From positions 742,427 to 806,426 of the forward strand of contig NZ_JACDUR010000006.1 of assembly GCF_013761175.1 (NCBI RefSeq): a stretch of 64,000 bases of DNA, read 5' to 3'. Position 1 is the stretch's first letter. Every line of letters begins with the position of its first letter. Below the pieces are notes generated by a model, which was not told where the DNA came from, made no database searches, and saw only the letters and a program-made list of their open reading frames with translations. The translations under genes and the position numbers were made by a program. Shown piece by piece: positions 48,983 to 56,969 of this stretch. Source of the DNA: Nonomuraea soli (GTDB lineage Bacteria > Actinomycetota > Actinomycetes > Streptosporangiales > Streptosporangiaceae).

Positions 48983-51172
48983 ATGTCCGAGAACCACGAC
49001 CCGATCGTCACCGAAGGTAAGTGCCCCGTAGCGCACGAGCGGGCGCCGCACCCGACCCAGGGCGGCGGCAACCGCCAGTGGTGGCCGGACCGGCTCAACC
49101 TGAGGATCCTCGCCAAGAACCCCGCGGTGGCCAACCCGCTCGGCGACGACTTCGACTACGCCGAGGCGTTCAACTCCCTCGACCTCGACGCGGTCAAGCG
49201 CGACATCCTCGACGTGATCACCACTTCCCAGGACTGGTGGCCCGCCGACTTCGGCCACTACGGCCCGTTCATGATCCGCATGGCGTGGCACAGCGCCGGC
49301 ACCTACCGCATCTGGGACGGCCGCGGCGGCGCCGGCGCCGGCCAGCAGCGCTTCGCCCCGCTCAACAGCTGGCCCGACAACGGCAACCTCGACAAGGCCC
49401 GCCGCCTGCTCTGGCCGGTCAAGAAGAAGTACGGCCAGCAGATCTCCTGGGCCGACCTCATGATCCTCACCGGCAACGTCGCGCTCGAGTCCATGGGCTT
49501 CAAGACCTACGGCTTCGCCGGCGGCCGCGCCGACGTGTGGGAGGCCGACGAGGACGTCTACTGGGGCCCCGAGACCGCCTGGCTCGACGACCAGCGCTAC
49601 ACCGGCGACCGCGAGCTGGAGAACCCCCTCGCCGCCGTCCAGATGGGCCTCATCTACGTCAACCCCGAGGGCCCCAACGGCAACCCCGACCCGCTGGCCG
49701 CCGCCCGCGACATCCGCGAGACCTTCCGCCGCATGGCGATGAACGACGAGGAGACGGCCGCCCTCATCATCGGCGGCCACGCCTTCGGCAAGACCCACGG
49801 CGCCGGACCCGCCTCCAACGTCGGCGCCGACCCGGAAGGCGCCCCCATCGAGGCCCAGGGCCTCGGCTGGGCCAGCACCCACGGCACCGGCAAGGGCGCC
49901 GACACCATCACCTCCGGCCTCGAAGGCATCTGGACCGACACGCCCACCGCGTGGGACAACCGCTTCCTCGAGATCCTCTACGGCTACGAGTGGGAGCTCT
50001 TCCAGAGCCCCGCCGGCGCCAACCAGTGGCGCCCCAAGGACGGCGCCGCCGCCGACCTCGTGCCCGACGCACACGTCCCCGGCAAGCGCACGCACCCGAC
50101 CATGCTCACCACCGACCTGTCGATGCGGTTCGACCCGGTCTACGAGCAGATCACCCGCCGCTGGCTGGAGCACCCCGAGGAGCTCACCGAGGCCTTCGCC
50201 AAGGCCTGGTTCAAGCTCACCCACCGCGACATGGGCCCCGTCGTGCGCTACCTCGGCCCCGAGGTTCCCGCCGAGGTCCAGCTCTGGCAGGACCCGCTGC
50301 CCGCCGCCACCGCCCCGGCGCTGTCGGCCGGCGACATCGCAGCCCTCAAGGCCGCCGTCCTGGAGACCGGCCTCACCGTCTCCCAGCTCGTCTCCACCGC
50401 CTGGGCCTCCGCCTCCAGCTACCGCGACAGCGACAAGCGCGGCGGAGCCAACGGCGCCCGCATCCGCCTGCAGCCGCAGGCCGGCTGGGAGGTCAACGAG
50501 CCCGACCAGCTCGCCGTCGTGCTGCGCACCCTCGAAGGCGTCCAGCAGTCGTCCGGCATCCAGATCTCCCTCGCCGACCTGATCGTCCTGGCCGGCGCGG
50601 CCGGTGTCGAGCAGGCCGCCAAGAACGCGGGGCTCGCCATCGAGGTGCCCTTCACCCAGGGCCGCGTCGACGCCACCCAGGAGCAGACCGACGTCGAGTC
50701 GTTCGCCGCCATGGAGCCCGTCGCCGACGGCTTCCGCAACTACCTCGGCAAGGGCAACCGCCTCCCGGCCGAGTACCTCCTGCTCGACAAGGCCAACCTG
50801 CTCGGGCTCAGCGCCCCGGAGATGACCGCCCTCCTCGGCGGCCTGCGCGTCCTCGGCGCCAACACGCAGCAGTCTCGCGTGGGCGCCCTCACCGAGACTC
50901 CCGGGGCGCTGACGAACGACTTCTTCGTCAACCTGCTCGACCTCGGGACGACCTGGAAGTCGACCGGAGACGCCAACCTGTTCGAGGGCGTCGACGCGGC
51001 CGGGACGGTCAAGTGGACGGGGAGTCGGGTGGACCTGGTCTTCGGGTCCAACTCGGAGCTGCGCGCGCTGGCCGAGGTGTACGCCAGCGACGACGCCAAG
51101 GAGAAGTTCGTCAAGGACTTCGTGGCGGCGTGGAACAAGGTGATGAACGCGGACCGGTTCGACCTGGTCTGA
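48983..51172 (+). CDS. katG: catalase-peroxidase
   Basis: The 729-residue heme enzyme degrades hydrogen peroxide. The distal heme site RMAWHSAGTYR gives Arg, Trp and His. Tyr in LIYVNPEGPNG and Met in FRRMAMNDEE complete the Trp-Tyr-Met crosslink needed for catalase activity. The proximal His is in GGHAFGKTHGAG. The second, heme-less domain fills the C-terminal half. GGAAGGA five bases before ATG 48983 is preferred to ATG 48965. It is repressed, by inference, by the preceding Fur protein. Confidence 0.96.
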   Translation: MSENHDPIVTEGKCPVAHERAPHPTQGGGNRQWWPDRLNLRILAKNPAVANPLGDDFDYAEAFNSLDLDAVKRDILDVITTSQDWWPADFGHYGPFMIRMAWHSAGTYRIWDGRGGAGAGQQRFAPLNSWPDNGNLDKARRLLWPVKKKYGQQISWADLMILTGNVALESMGFKTYGFAGGRADVWEADEDVYWGPETAWLDDQRYTGDRELENPLAAVQMGLIYVNPEGPNGNPDPLAAARDIRETFRRMAMNDEETAALIIGGHAFGKTHGAGPASNVGADPEGAPIEAQGLGWASTHGTGKGADTITSGLEGIWTDTPTAWDNRFLEILYGYEWELFQSPAGANQWRPKDGAAADLVPDAHVPGKRTHPTMLTTDLSMRFDPVYEQITRRWLEHPEELTEAFAKAWFKLTHRDMGPVVRYLGPEVPAEVQLWQDPLPAATAPALSAGDIAALKAAVLETGLTVSQLVSTAWASASSYRDSDKRGGANGARIRLQPQAGWEVNEPDQLAVVLRTLEGVQQSSGIQISLADLIVLAGAAGVEQAAKNAGLAIEVPFTQGRVDATQEQTDVESFAAMEPVADGFRNYLGKGNRLPAEYLLLDKANLLGLSAPEMTALLGGLRVLGANTQQSRVGALTETPGALTNDFFVNLLDLGTTWKSTGDANLFEGVDAAGTVKWTGSRVDLVFGSNSELRALAEVYASDDAKEKFVKDFVAAWNKVMNADRFDLV

Positions 51173-51186
51173 CGTTCCTCCCGCGT

Positions 51187-51224
51187 GGGCGACCCCGCGA
51201 GGCATGGGCCTCGCGGGGTCGCCC
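51187..51224. terminator. 17-bp perfect hairpin after katG
   Basis: The arm at 51187-51203 (GGGCGACCCCGCGAGGC) pairs perfectly with 51208-51224 around a four-base loop. It starts 15 bases after the katG stop. There is no T tract, as is common in actinobacterial terminators. Confidence 0.8.
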
Positions 51225-51270
51225 GCCTGTCGCCGGATCGAACGCGTCCAGGCGGCCATACTGATCCGCC

Positions 51271-51600
51271 ATGGAACTGGATGAGTATCAGCGCGCAGCC
51301 CTGCGCACCGCGGCACCGCGCGACAAGAGGAACGAGCTGCTCCACCTGGTGCTCGGGCTGGTCGGTGAGTCAGGCGAGATCGCCGAGAAGTTCAAGAAGT
51401 GGGTTCGCGACCTCGACAGCGACGAGTCGCGGATCGATCGGGCCGACATCGCCAAGGAACTGGGCGACGTGCTCTGGTACGTGGCGGTGCTCGCGGACTA
51501 CCTCGACCTGTCGCTGGACGATGTCGCGAGGACGAACCTGGCCAAGCTGGCCGGCCGCCAGGATCGTGGCGTGCTGCGTGGGAGCGGCGACGACCGCTGA
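51271..51600 (+). CDS. MazG-like nucleotide pyrophosphohydrolase
   Basis: The 109-residue all-helical protein carries the MazG-type metal motif LGLVGESGEIAEKFKKW (E-x2-E) and later AKELGDVLWYVAVLAD (E-x2-D). Such enzymes hydrolyse aberrant NTPs or dNTPs and could clear oxidised nucleotides near katG, though it is separated from katG by a strong terminator. CATACT eight bases before the ATG could be a -10. Confidence 0.82.
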   Translation: MELDEYQRAALRTAAPRDKRNELLHLVLGLVGESGEIAEKFKKWVRDLDSDESRIDRADIAKELGDVLWYVAVLADYLDLSLDDVARTNLAKLAGRQDRGVLRGSGDDR

Positions 51601-51652
51601 CATCGGGGAGACCAAGGGCCCGTGCGGGAGCGGTCCGCCCAGACGCTCGGCG

Positions 51653-52627
51653 TCAGCGGCTTTGCGCGGGTGCAGGGTTCCGTGTCCGGCTGAGCCGTAC
51701 GGCGGCGGCGAGGAGCATGCCCACGGTCGCCGCCGCGAACAGGACGTCGCCGGCCAGGTCCGTGGCGGGAGGGGTGGGGACGGCGGGTGGCTGGGCGAAG
51801 CCGTGCCAGGCGTAGGTGAGCAGCCCGCCCGCGGCGGCGGCGAGCAGGTGGCGCCGGTCCCAGCCCGGACCGGCCGACCACTGCCGCAGGGTCACGAGGG
51901 TGGCGACGGCCAGGACGAGGTGGACGGCCACGGTGGGCCAGGCCAGGGCTGGGCCGGCGATGAGGGTGATGGCCCAGAAGAGCGACCCGGTGGTGAGCGT
52001 GAAGGCACCCACCGCCAGGGGAGCGGGGGCGGAGCGGGCAGAGGCCGGGACGGGGCGGCGGCCGAGGAGCACGGCGGCGCCGATGAGGATGGCCACGCCC
52101 ACGGCGGCGCCGGTCAGCTGGGCCGTCGAGGGCTGGTGGGGCGAGGCGGTGAACGCGCGTGACATCACGATTCCGGCGGCGAAGAGCGCGCCCGCCACGC
52201 CCAGCCCCGCGCGTCCGAGCCAGGGTTCACGCGAGTCCGACAGCGCCTCGGTGACCGCGATCGGGGCGCAGACGCTCCACGCGCTGTGCAAGGTGAGCAC
52301 GAACACCGTCCACCAGGCGCTGACGCCCAGCCCGGGCAGGTAGGCGTAGTCGGTCATGGGGATCGCGGCGTAGCGCGGGTCGAACAGCGAGCCGGTGACG
52401 AACGCCTCCTGGACGACCGCGAAGGCCAGGCCGAGCAGGGCGATGCCGGTCCAGCCGAGCGGCAGGCGCCTCGACACTTCGCGGATCAGCAGGGCGCCGC
52501 CGCCGTACAGGGGAGCCAGCGAGATCAGGGCGATCAGCATCGTGATCGGCAGGTTGCCCAGAAGGAACTCGGCGGCCAGCGGAGCCAGCAGGAACAGGGT
52601 GAGAACGGGTGTCCATCGTTTGACCAT
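51653..52627 (-). CDS. multi-pass membrane protein near a two-component system
   Basis: The 324-residue protein has about nine transmembrane helices (PVLTLFLLAPLAAEFLLGNL, ALISLAPLYGGGALLI, TGIALLGLAFAVVQEAFV and others) and no recognisable catalytic motif. ATG 52627 is chosen because upstream sequence is Arg-rich and non-coding in character. It lies 47 bases downstream of the response regulator on the same strand and is probably co-transcribed or controlled by it. I do not recognise the family. Confidence 0.68.
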   Translation of the reverse strand: MVKRWTPVLTLFLLAPLAAEFLLGNLPITMLIALISLAPLYGGGALLIREVSRRLPLGWTGIALLGLAFAVVQEAFVTGSLFDPRYAAIPMTDYAYLPGLGVSAWWTVFVLTLHSAWSVCAPIAVTEALSDSREPWLGRAGLGVAGALFAAGIVMSRAFTASPHQPSTAQLTGAAVGVAILIGAAVLLGRRPVPASARSAPAPLAVGAFTLTTGSLFWAITLIAGPALAWPTVAVHLVLAVATLVTLRQWSAGPGWDRRHLLAAAAGGLLTYAWHGFAQPPAVPTPPATDLAGDVLFAAATVGMLLAAAVRLSRTRNPAPAQSR

Positions 52628-52674
52628 GGCCCCAGCATCGTGATCAGCCGCGGGTGTCAGTAGTGACGAACGTC

Positions 52675-53334
52675 CTAAAGCCAGCCGCGCTCCTCGGCGA
52701 TGCGGCCCGCCTCGGCGCGGTTGCGGGCGCCGGTCTTGCCGATCGCGGACGACAGGTAGTTGCGGGTCGTGCCCTCCGACAGGAACAACCCGCGGGCGAT
52801 GTCGGCGATCGTCCCGCCCCCGGTGGCGGCGCGCAGGACGTCGCACTCGCGGTCGGTGAGAGGGTTGTCGCCGAGCTCGCGGCTGGCGGCGGCCAGGCGG
52901 GGGTCGACGACGGTGCCGCCCGCCCGCACACGGCGGATGGCGGCGGCCAGGTCCTCGGCGCGGGCGTTCTTGGCGACGAATCCGGCGGCTCCGGCGGACA
53001 GGGCGCGGCGCAGGTAGCCGGGGCGGCTGAAGGTGGTGAGGATCAGGACCCTGGCGGGGTGATCCCTGAGGTCGGCGGCCACGGCCAGGCCGTCGCGGCC
53101 GGGCATGTCGATGTCGAGCAGGATCACGTCGGGCTGGGCGCCGGCCGCGGCGTCGAGGACGAGGTCTCCCCGGTCGACCTCGGCGACGACCTCGATGTCG
53201 GGTTCGAAGCTGAGCAGGGCGGCGATCGCCTGCCGTACGAGGTGCTGGTCGTCGGCCAGGAGGACGCGGATCGGGTGCGGGGCCCCCGAGGGGGCGTCGT
53301 GGGGGGCGTCGTCGCTGGGCGGGAGTCGTGTCAT
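52675..53334 (-). CDS. NarL/FixJ-type response regulator
   Basis: The 219-residue regulator has a receiver domain with acidic pocket ADDQ, phospho-acceptor Asp in DVILLDIDMPG, a Thr in LILTTF and Lys in FVAKNA. A LuxR-type helix-turn-helix follows (LTDRECDVLRAA, IADIARGLFLSEGTTRNYLS). It overlaps the kinase gene by four bases (ATGA). Family knowledge suggests control of an adjacent membrane or transport gene. Confidence 0.92.
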   Translation of the reverse strand: MTRLPPSDDAPHDAPSGAPHPIRVLLADDQHLVRQAIAALLSFEPDIEVVAEVDRGDLVLDAAAGAQPDVILLDIDMPGRDGLAVAADLRDHPARVLILTTFSRPGYLRRALSAGAAGFVAKNARAEDLAAAIRRVRAGGTVVDPRLAAASRELGDNPLTDRECDVLRAATGGGTIADIARGLFLSEGTTRNYLSSAIGKTGARNRAEAGRIAEERGWL

Positions 53335-54485
53335 CGCGGCGCTCCTAGGGGGAGGGCCGCTCTGAGCAGGAAGCCGCCCTCCGGGGCGCGAGTGCGGTGC
53401 ATCGTGCCTCCCGCCGCTTCAAGGCGCTCGGCCAGCCCGCGAAGCCCGCTCCCGGCAGGCGCGCCGCCGTTGGCGGGACTGCCGTGGAGTCCGGTGCCAT
53501 GAACCCCGCCTCCCTGCGTGCCCCGCCGGTCGGCCGGGGACGTGGGGCCGCCGTCGTCGGAGACCTCCACGAAGGCCTGCCCGCCCTCCACCCCGAGGTG
53601 AATGCGGCATGACCGCGCGCGGCTGTGCCGTACGACGTTGGTCGTGCCCTCGCGTACCACCCACGCCAGCAGCGAGCCCGCGTCCGCCGGGATCGGGGCG
53701 GCGGCGACGTCCAGCGTCACCCCGGCCGCCGCCAGGGTGCGCCTGGCGGTGGCGAGCTCGCCGTCCAGCGACAGCGCCCGGTACCCCGCCACCGCGTCCC
53801 GCACGTCGTCGAGCGCCTGCCGCGACAGCTCCTCGACGTCGCCGATCTCGGTGCGCGCCCGCGCGGGGTCTGCGTCGACCAGGCGTCCGGCCAGCTGGCT
53901 CTTGAGGGTCATGGCCGACAGCGCGTGCCCGAGGATGTCGTGCAGGTCGCGCGAGAAGCGCAGCCGCTCGTTGTCGACGGCGAGCCGTTCGGTCTCGGCG
54001 TGCGCGGCCTTCAGCGCCCGGTTGGCGGCCTCGAGGCGGATGAACACGTCCATCGCGCCGGTGAAGACGACCGCCTGCAGGGGGATCCACCAGGCCGTGG
54101 CCAGGGGGAGTACGGCACAGGCGGCGATGATCGTGAGGCCGCACAGGACGAGGGCGGTGATGCGGGGGAGGGCGCTGAAGAGGGCGGCGATGAGGAAGAA
54201 CAGCGCGGCGAAGACCCACAGCTCGCCGAGGGCGGGGGTGAGGGCTGCGGCCACGCCGTACAGGGCGGCCACCGACCACCAGCGCGCCGTAGGGCCCTGG
54301 GCTCCGCCGCTGCTGGTGTCGCCGCTGTGCGCCGAGGAGATCGTACGCAGGTAGAGCGCGGCGAAGGCGACCATCCCCGCGAAGACGACCGCCGCCGCCG
54401 TCGCGCCCGGCTCGCGTTCGAGGAAGGCGGGGACCGGCCACAGCAGGAAGATCAGGCAGAGGTTCGTCCAGGAGCGGGCACGCAT
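53331..54485 (-). CDS. DesK-type sensor histidine kinase
   Basis: The 384-residue kinase has five to six N-terminal transmembrane helices without an extracellular domain. FSRDLHDILGHALSAM holds the phospho-acceptor His of the HisKA_3 type. The ATP-binding domain has WVVREGTTNVVRHS (N box) and GSGLRGLAERLEAAGG (G box). The segment before the G box is a Gly/His-rich insertion (GTQGGGVHGTGLHGSPANGG), longer than usual. A membrane-state signal is typical for this class. Confidence 0.9.
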   Translation of the reverse strand: MRARSWTNLCLIFLLWPVPAFLEREPGATAAAVVFAGMVAFAALYLRTISSAHSGDTSSGGAQGPTARWWSVAALYGVAAALTPALGELWVFAALFFLIAALFSALPRITALVLCGLTIIAACAVLPLATAWWIPLQAVVFTGAMDVFIRLEAANRALKAAHAETERLAVDNERLRFSRDLHDILGHALSAMTLKSQLAGRLVDADPARARTEIGDVEELSRQALDDVRDAVAGYRALSLDGELATARRTLAAAGVTLDVAAAPIPADAGSLLAWVVREGTTNVVRHSRARSCRIHLGVEGGQAFVEVSDDGGPTSPADRRGTQGGGVHGTGLHGSPANGGAPAGSGLRGLAERLEAAGGTMHRTRAPEGGFLLRAALPLGAPR

Positions 54486-54643
54486 GCCCCCATTGTCGTC
54501 GCCCGCATGATCGTCGCGGAGTGACAGATGTCAGACACCCGCCCGCCGCCGCGGGCCCATGCTCGCCGGCTCAGGCGGGTGGTGGTCGCCCACCGGTGCT
54601 CCTCTTCCGCGTGCCTCCCGCGGGAGAGGAGCACCGCCGACTG

Positions 54644-56233
54644 TCAGGAGAGCGGGAACCTCTGAGCCCCCGTGCCGTTGCAGTCCCAGATCTGCAGGCG
54701 GGTGCCGTTGGCGGTGGCGCCGCCGGGGGAGTCCAGGCAGCGTCCCGACTGCGGGTTGCGCAGCGAGCCGTCGGCCTGCGGCGCCCACACCTGGGCGCCG
54801 GTCCCGTTGCAGTCCCACACCTGCACCTTCGTGCCGTTGGCCGTACCGCCCGAGACGACGTCCAGGCACCGGCCGAGCGTCCGCAGCGTGCCGTCGCCGT
54901 TGCGGGTCCAGCGCTGGTCGACGGCCCACGACTGGCAGTCCCACAGCTGTACGGCGGCGCCGTTGCCGCCGGTGTCGTCACCGGAGACGTCGACGCACTT
55001 GCCGCCGGGCCCGACGATCGTCCTGGCCGGGTTTGCGCTACCCCCGGTGAACGGGGTGAGGATGATCCCGGCCGACCGGGGGTCGCCGTCGTGCACGAGC
55101 GACTCGAAGGCGCCGACGTCGTCGAAGGGGAAGGCGTACGCCTTGCCGTCGGTCATGTTCGCGTGAATGATCCGGGCGTAGTGGTTGGTGGGGTTGTTCC
55201 GGTAGAACTCGGCGGCGTTGAGGCTCGGCTGGGTGTCGACGGTGCCCAGCGTGCCCCGGTTGAGCGCGGCGCACAGCGTGCGGGCGATCGGGCCGACGAC
55301 CAGGTCGTTGGGTGCGTGGAGGTTGCCCGCGCACCCCCACACGTCGGCGCTCGACGGCCGGTTGAACGACGCCACCTGGGCGCCGGAGGTGTTGGTGAAG
55401 GTCATGACGGTCCCGCTTGTGCGCCCGAAGAACCTGGTGTTCGGCTGGTCGGTGAACGGGACGACGGTCAGGGTCTTGGCGGTGTAGGCGTTCCACGCCG
55501 AGGCGATGTAGGAGTCGAGGTAGGTCGGGGACAGCAGTCCCGCGTCGGCGGCCTTGCCCGGCGACAGGACGCGCAGCACCGTGCCGTCCGAGCGGGTGAT
55601 CACCGTGTTGGCCCATCCGGCCTGGGCGCGGATGGCGCCGATGATCGCGTCACGGCCGTTGGCGACGAGGTCACCGGTGCGTTTCGTGGCGCCGGACGCT
55701 CCCGTCACGGAGACCGCGTGCGGCACGGCGAACATGTCGACCTGCGAGCTGTTGATCCATAACCCGGCGTCGTTGTAGGTGAACTCGCTCCAGTCGAACA
55801 GGATGGACCGGTTGGGGTCGCCGCCCGCCCAGGGCGCGGGCTGGACGAGCCCGTCGGGGGTCAGGAAGAACTGCAGCTTCTGGCCGAGGGAGAAGTAGAC
55901 CCGGCCGGAGAAGCCGCGCGGGAAGCGGATCGTCGAGCTGCCGCCGTTGCCCGGTCCGCCGATCGACACGTCGGGCGCGGGCGACGGCGGGATCTGCCCG
56001 CCGCTCCACGGCGTGAACGTGCCGGCGGCGTTGACGTGGCCCAGGCGTCCGGTGGCCAGGTTCGTCCCGAGCACGTACAGATGGACGGCGTCGGCTCGGC
56101 CGCTGTTGTTGGTGACGGTGACGGGGAGGATGGCGGGTCCGATGGCCTGGGCGGGGGAGGCGTTCGCGAGGGCGAGCGGGGCGGCCAGGAGGGTGGTGGC
56201 GAGGATGCGGGCGATGCGAGGGGGGATGCGCAT
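54644..56233 (-). CDS. secreted GH64 beta-1,3-glucanase with ricin-type lectin domain
   Basis: The 529-residue exported enzyme starts with a signal peptide (ILATTLLAAPLALANASPAQA). The GH64/thaumatin-like domain covers about 35-390, including FDWSEFTYND, which probably carries catalytic acids. The C-terminal ~130 residues form a ricin B-type beta-trefoil with three repeats, each with a QxW-like element (VQLWDCQ, VQVWDCNG, LQIWDCNG). It should cut fungal or plant beta-1,3-glucan. Twin LacI-type operators lie upstream. Confidence 0.87.
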   Translation of the reverse strand: MRIPPRIARILATTLLAAPLALANASPAQAIGPAILPVTVTNNSGRADAVHLYVLGTNLATGRLGHVNAAGTFTPWSGGQIPPSPAPDVSIGGPGNGGSSTIRFPRGFSGRVYFSLGQKLQFFLTPDGLVQPAPWAGGDPNRSILFDWSEFTYNDAGLWINSSQVDMFAVPHAVSVTGASGATKRTGDLVANGRDAIIGAIRAQAGWANTVITRSDGTVLRVLSPGKAADAGLLSPTYLDSYIASAWNAYTAKTLTVVPFTDQPNTRFFGRTSGTVMTFTNTSGAQVASFNRPSSADVWGCAGNLHAPNDLVVGPIARTLCAALNRGTLGTVDTQPSLNAAEFYRNNPTNHYARIIHANMTDGKAYAFPFDDVGAFESLVHDGDPRSAGIILTPFTGGSANPARTIVGPGGKCVDVSGDDTGGNGAAVQLWDCQSWAVDQRWTRNGDGTLRTLGRCLDVVSGGTANGTKVQVWDCNGTGAQVWAPQADGSLRNPQSGRCLDSPGGATANGTRLQIWDCNGTGAQRFPLS

Positions 56234-56311
56234 GGCGCCTCTCAATCGGGGGGGCGTGGCCGAATGTCCGCCGTGGGCGCCAGGCCCTCGGCGGCGAGGA
56301 TCCTCGAGGAT

Positions 56312-56359
56312 TGAGAGCGCTCTCTCGGTTCCAGGTTGCGACCTGAGAGAGCGCTCTCA
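56312..56359. promoter_or_regulatory. twin LacI-type operators flanking an inverted repeat
   Basis: TGAGAGCGCTCTCT (56312-56325) and AGAGAGCGCTCTCA (56346-56359) share the 12-bp palindrome GAGAGCGCTCTC, with centres 34 bp apart. CAGGT-tgcg-ACCTG (56332-56345) sits between them. The 12-bp core has the CGCT-centred form used by LacI-family regulators of glucan use such as CebR and CelR. The sites lie 79 bases upstream of the glucanase start. Confidence 0.8.
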
Positions 56360-56546
56360 CATTACGGCCGCTTGACTCGTGAAGTCAATGGACTGCGGGC
56401 AGGGTGCCGCGCACGTACAACTCTCCCGGGCGTACTCGCGGGCCGGATGTCAGCGGCCGTATCAGCCCGGTGACAGCGCGCCGTCAGAGCGGTCCGCGAT
56501 CGTCAGGTCATCGAAGTTCACCACTGACTCACAGGAGTTCACCACC

Positions 56547-56954
56547 ATGACCGTCACCCTCTCCGCCCAGGACAAGCTCACCCTCCGCAGCGCCGCCTAC
56601 GGCGCCGTCGCGCTGCTGGCCGCCGCCGATGTGGCCGGCTCGGCGCACAAGGCCGCCACCGCCGGCTCGCTCGCGCTGTACGCCGCGACCGGCCCGATCG
56701 GCCACGTGCTCGCCGAGAAGAAGCCGGGCGTCGACATCGACGGCAGGAACGCCGCCGAGATCGCCGACAAGGTGCTGCCCGCGCTGACCGCCTCCGTGGC
56801 TCTGCTCAAGCAGCAGGACCCCGCCGTCGCCGCGGACTTCCGCGACACCGTCCTGGTCGCCCTCGACGCCGCCGCCCGCGCGCACCGGGGCGAGCCCAGC
56901 CCCACCGCCGCCGAGATGACCCGCAAGATCACCGCAGCGCTCGACGCCGCCTAG
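56547..56954 (+). CDS. small Ala-rich protein of unknown role
   Basis: The 135-residue protein is Ala-rich and helical, starting MTVTLSAQDKLTLRSAAYGAVALLAAADVAG, read as two helices. It has no signal peptide or known motif. AGGAG ten bases before the ATG supports the start. It lies 15 bases before a secreted hydrolase gene and is probably in its operon. I do not recognise the family. Confidence 0.6.
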   Translation: MTVTLSAQDKLTLRSAAYGAVALLAAADVAGSAHKAATAGSLALYAATGPIGHVLAEKKPGVDIDGRNAAEIADKVLPALTASVALLKQQDPAVAADFRDTVLVALDAAARAHRGEPSPTAAEMTRKITAALDAA

Positions 56955-56969
56955 TCAGACAGGACTTAC

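Noticed and set aside
48521..51316. 931-residue leftward open frame opposite katG
   Set aside because: It is the antisense frame of katG, rich in Val/Gly/Leu from GC-biased codons; katG has all active-site motifs.
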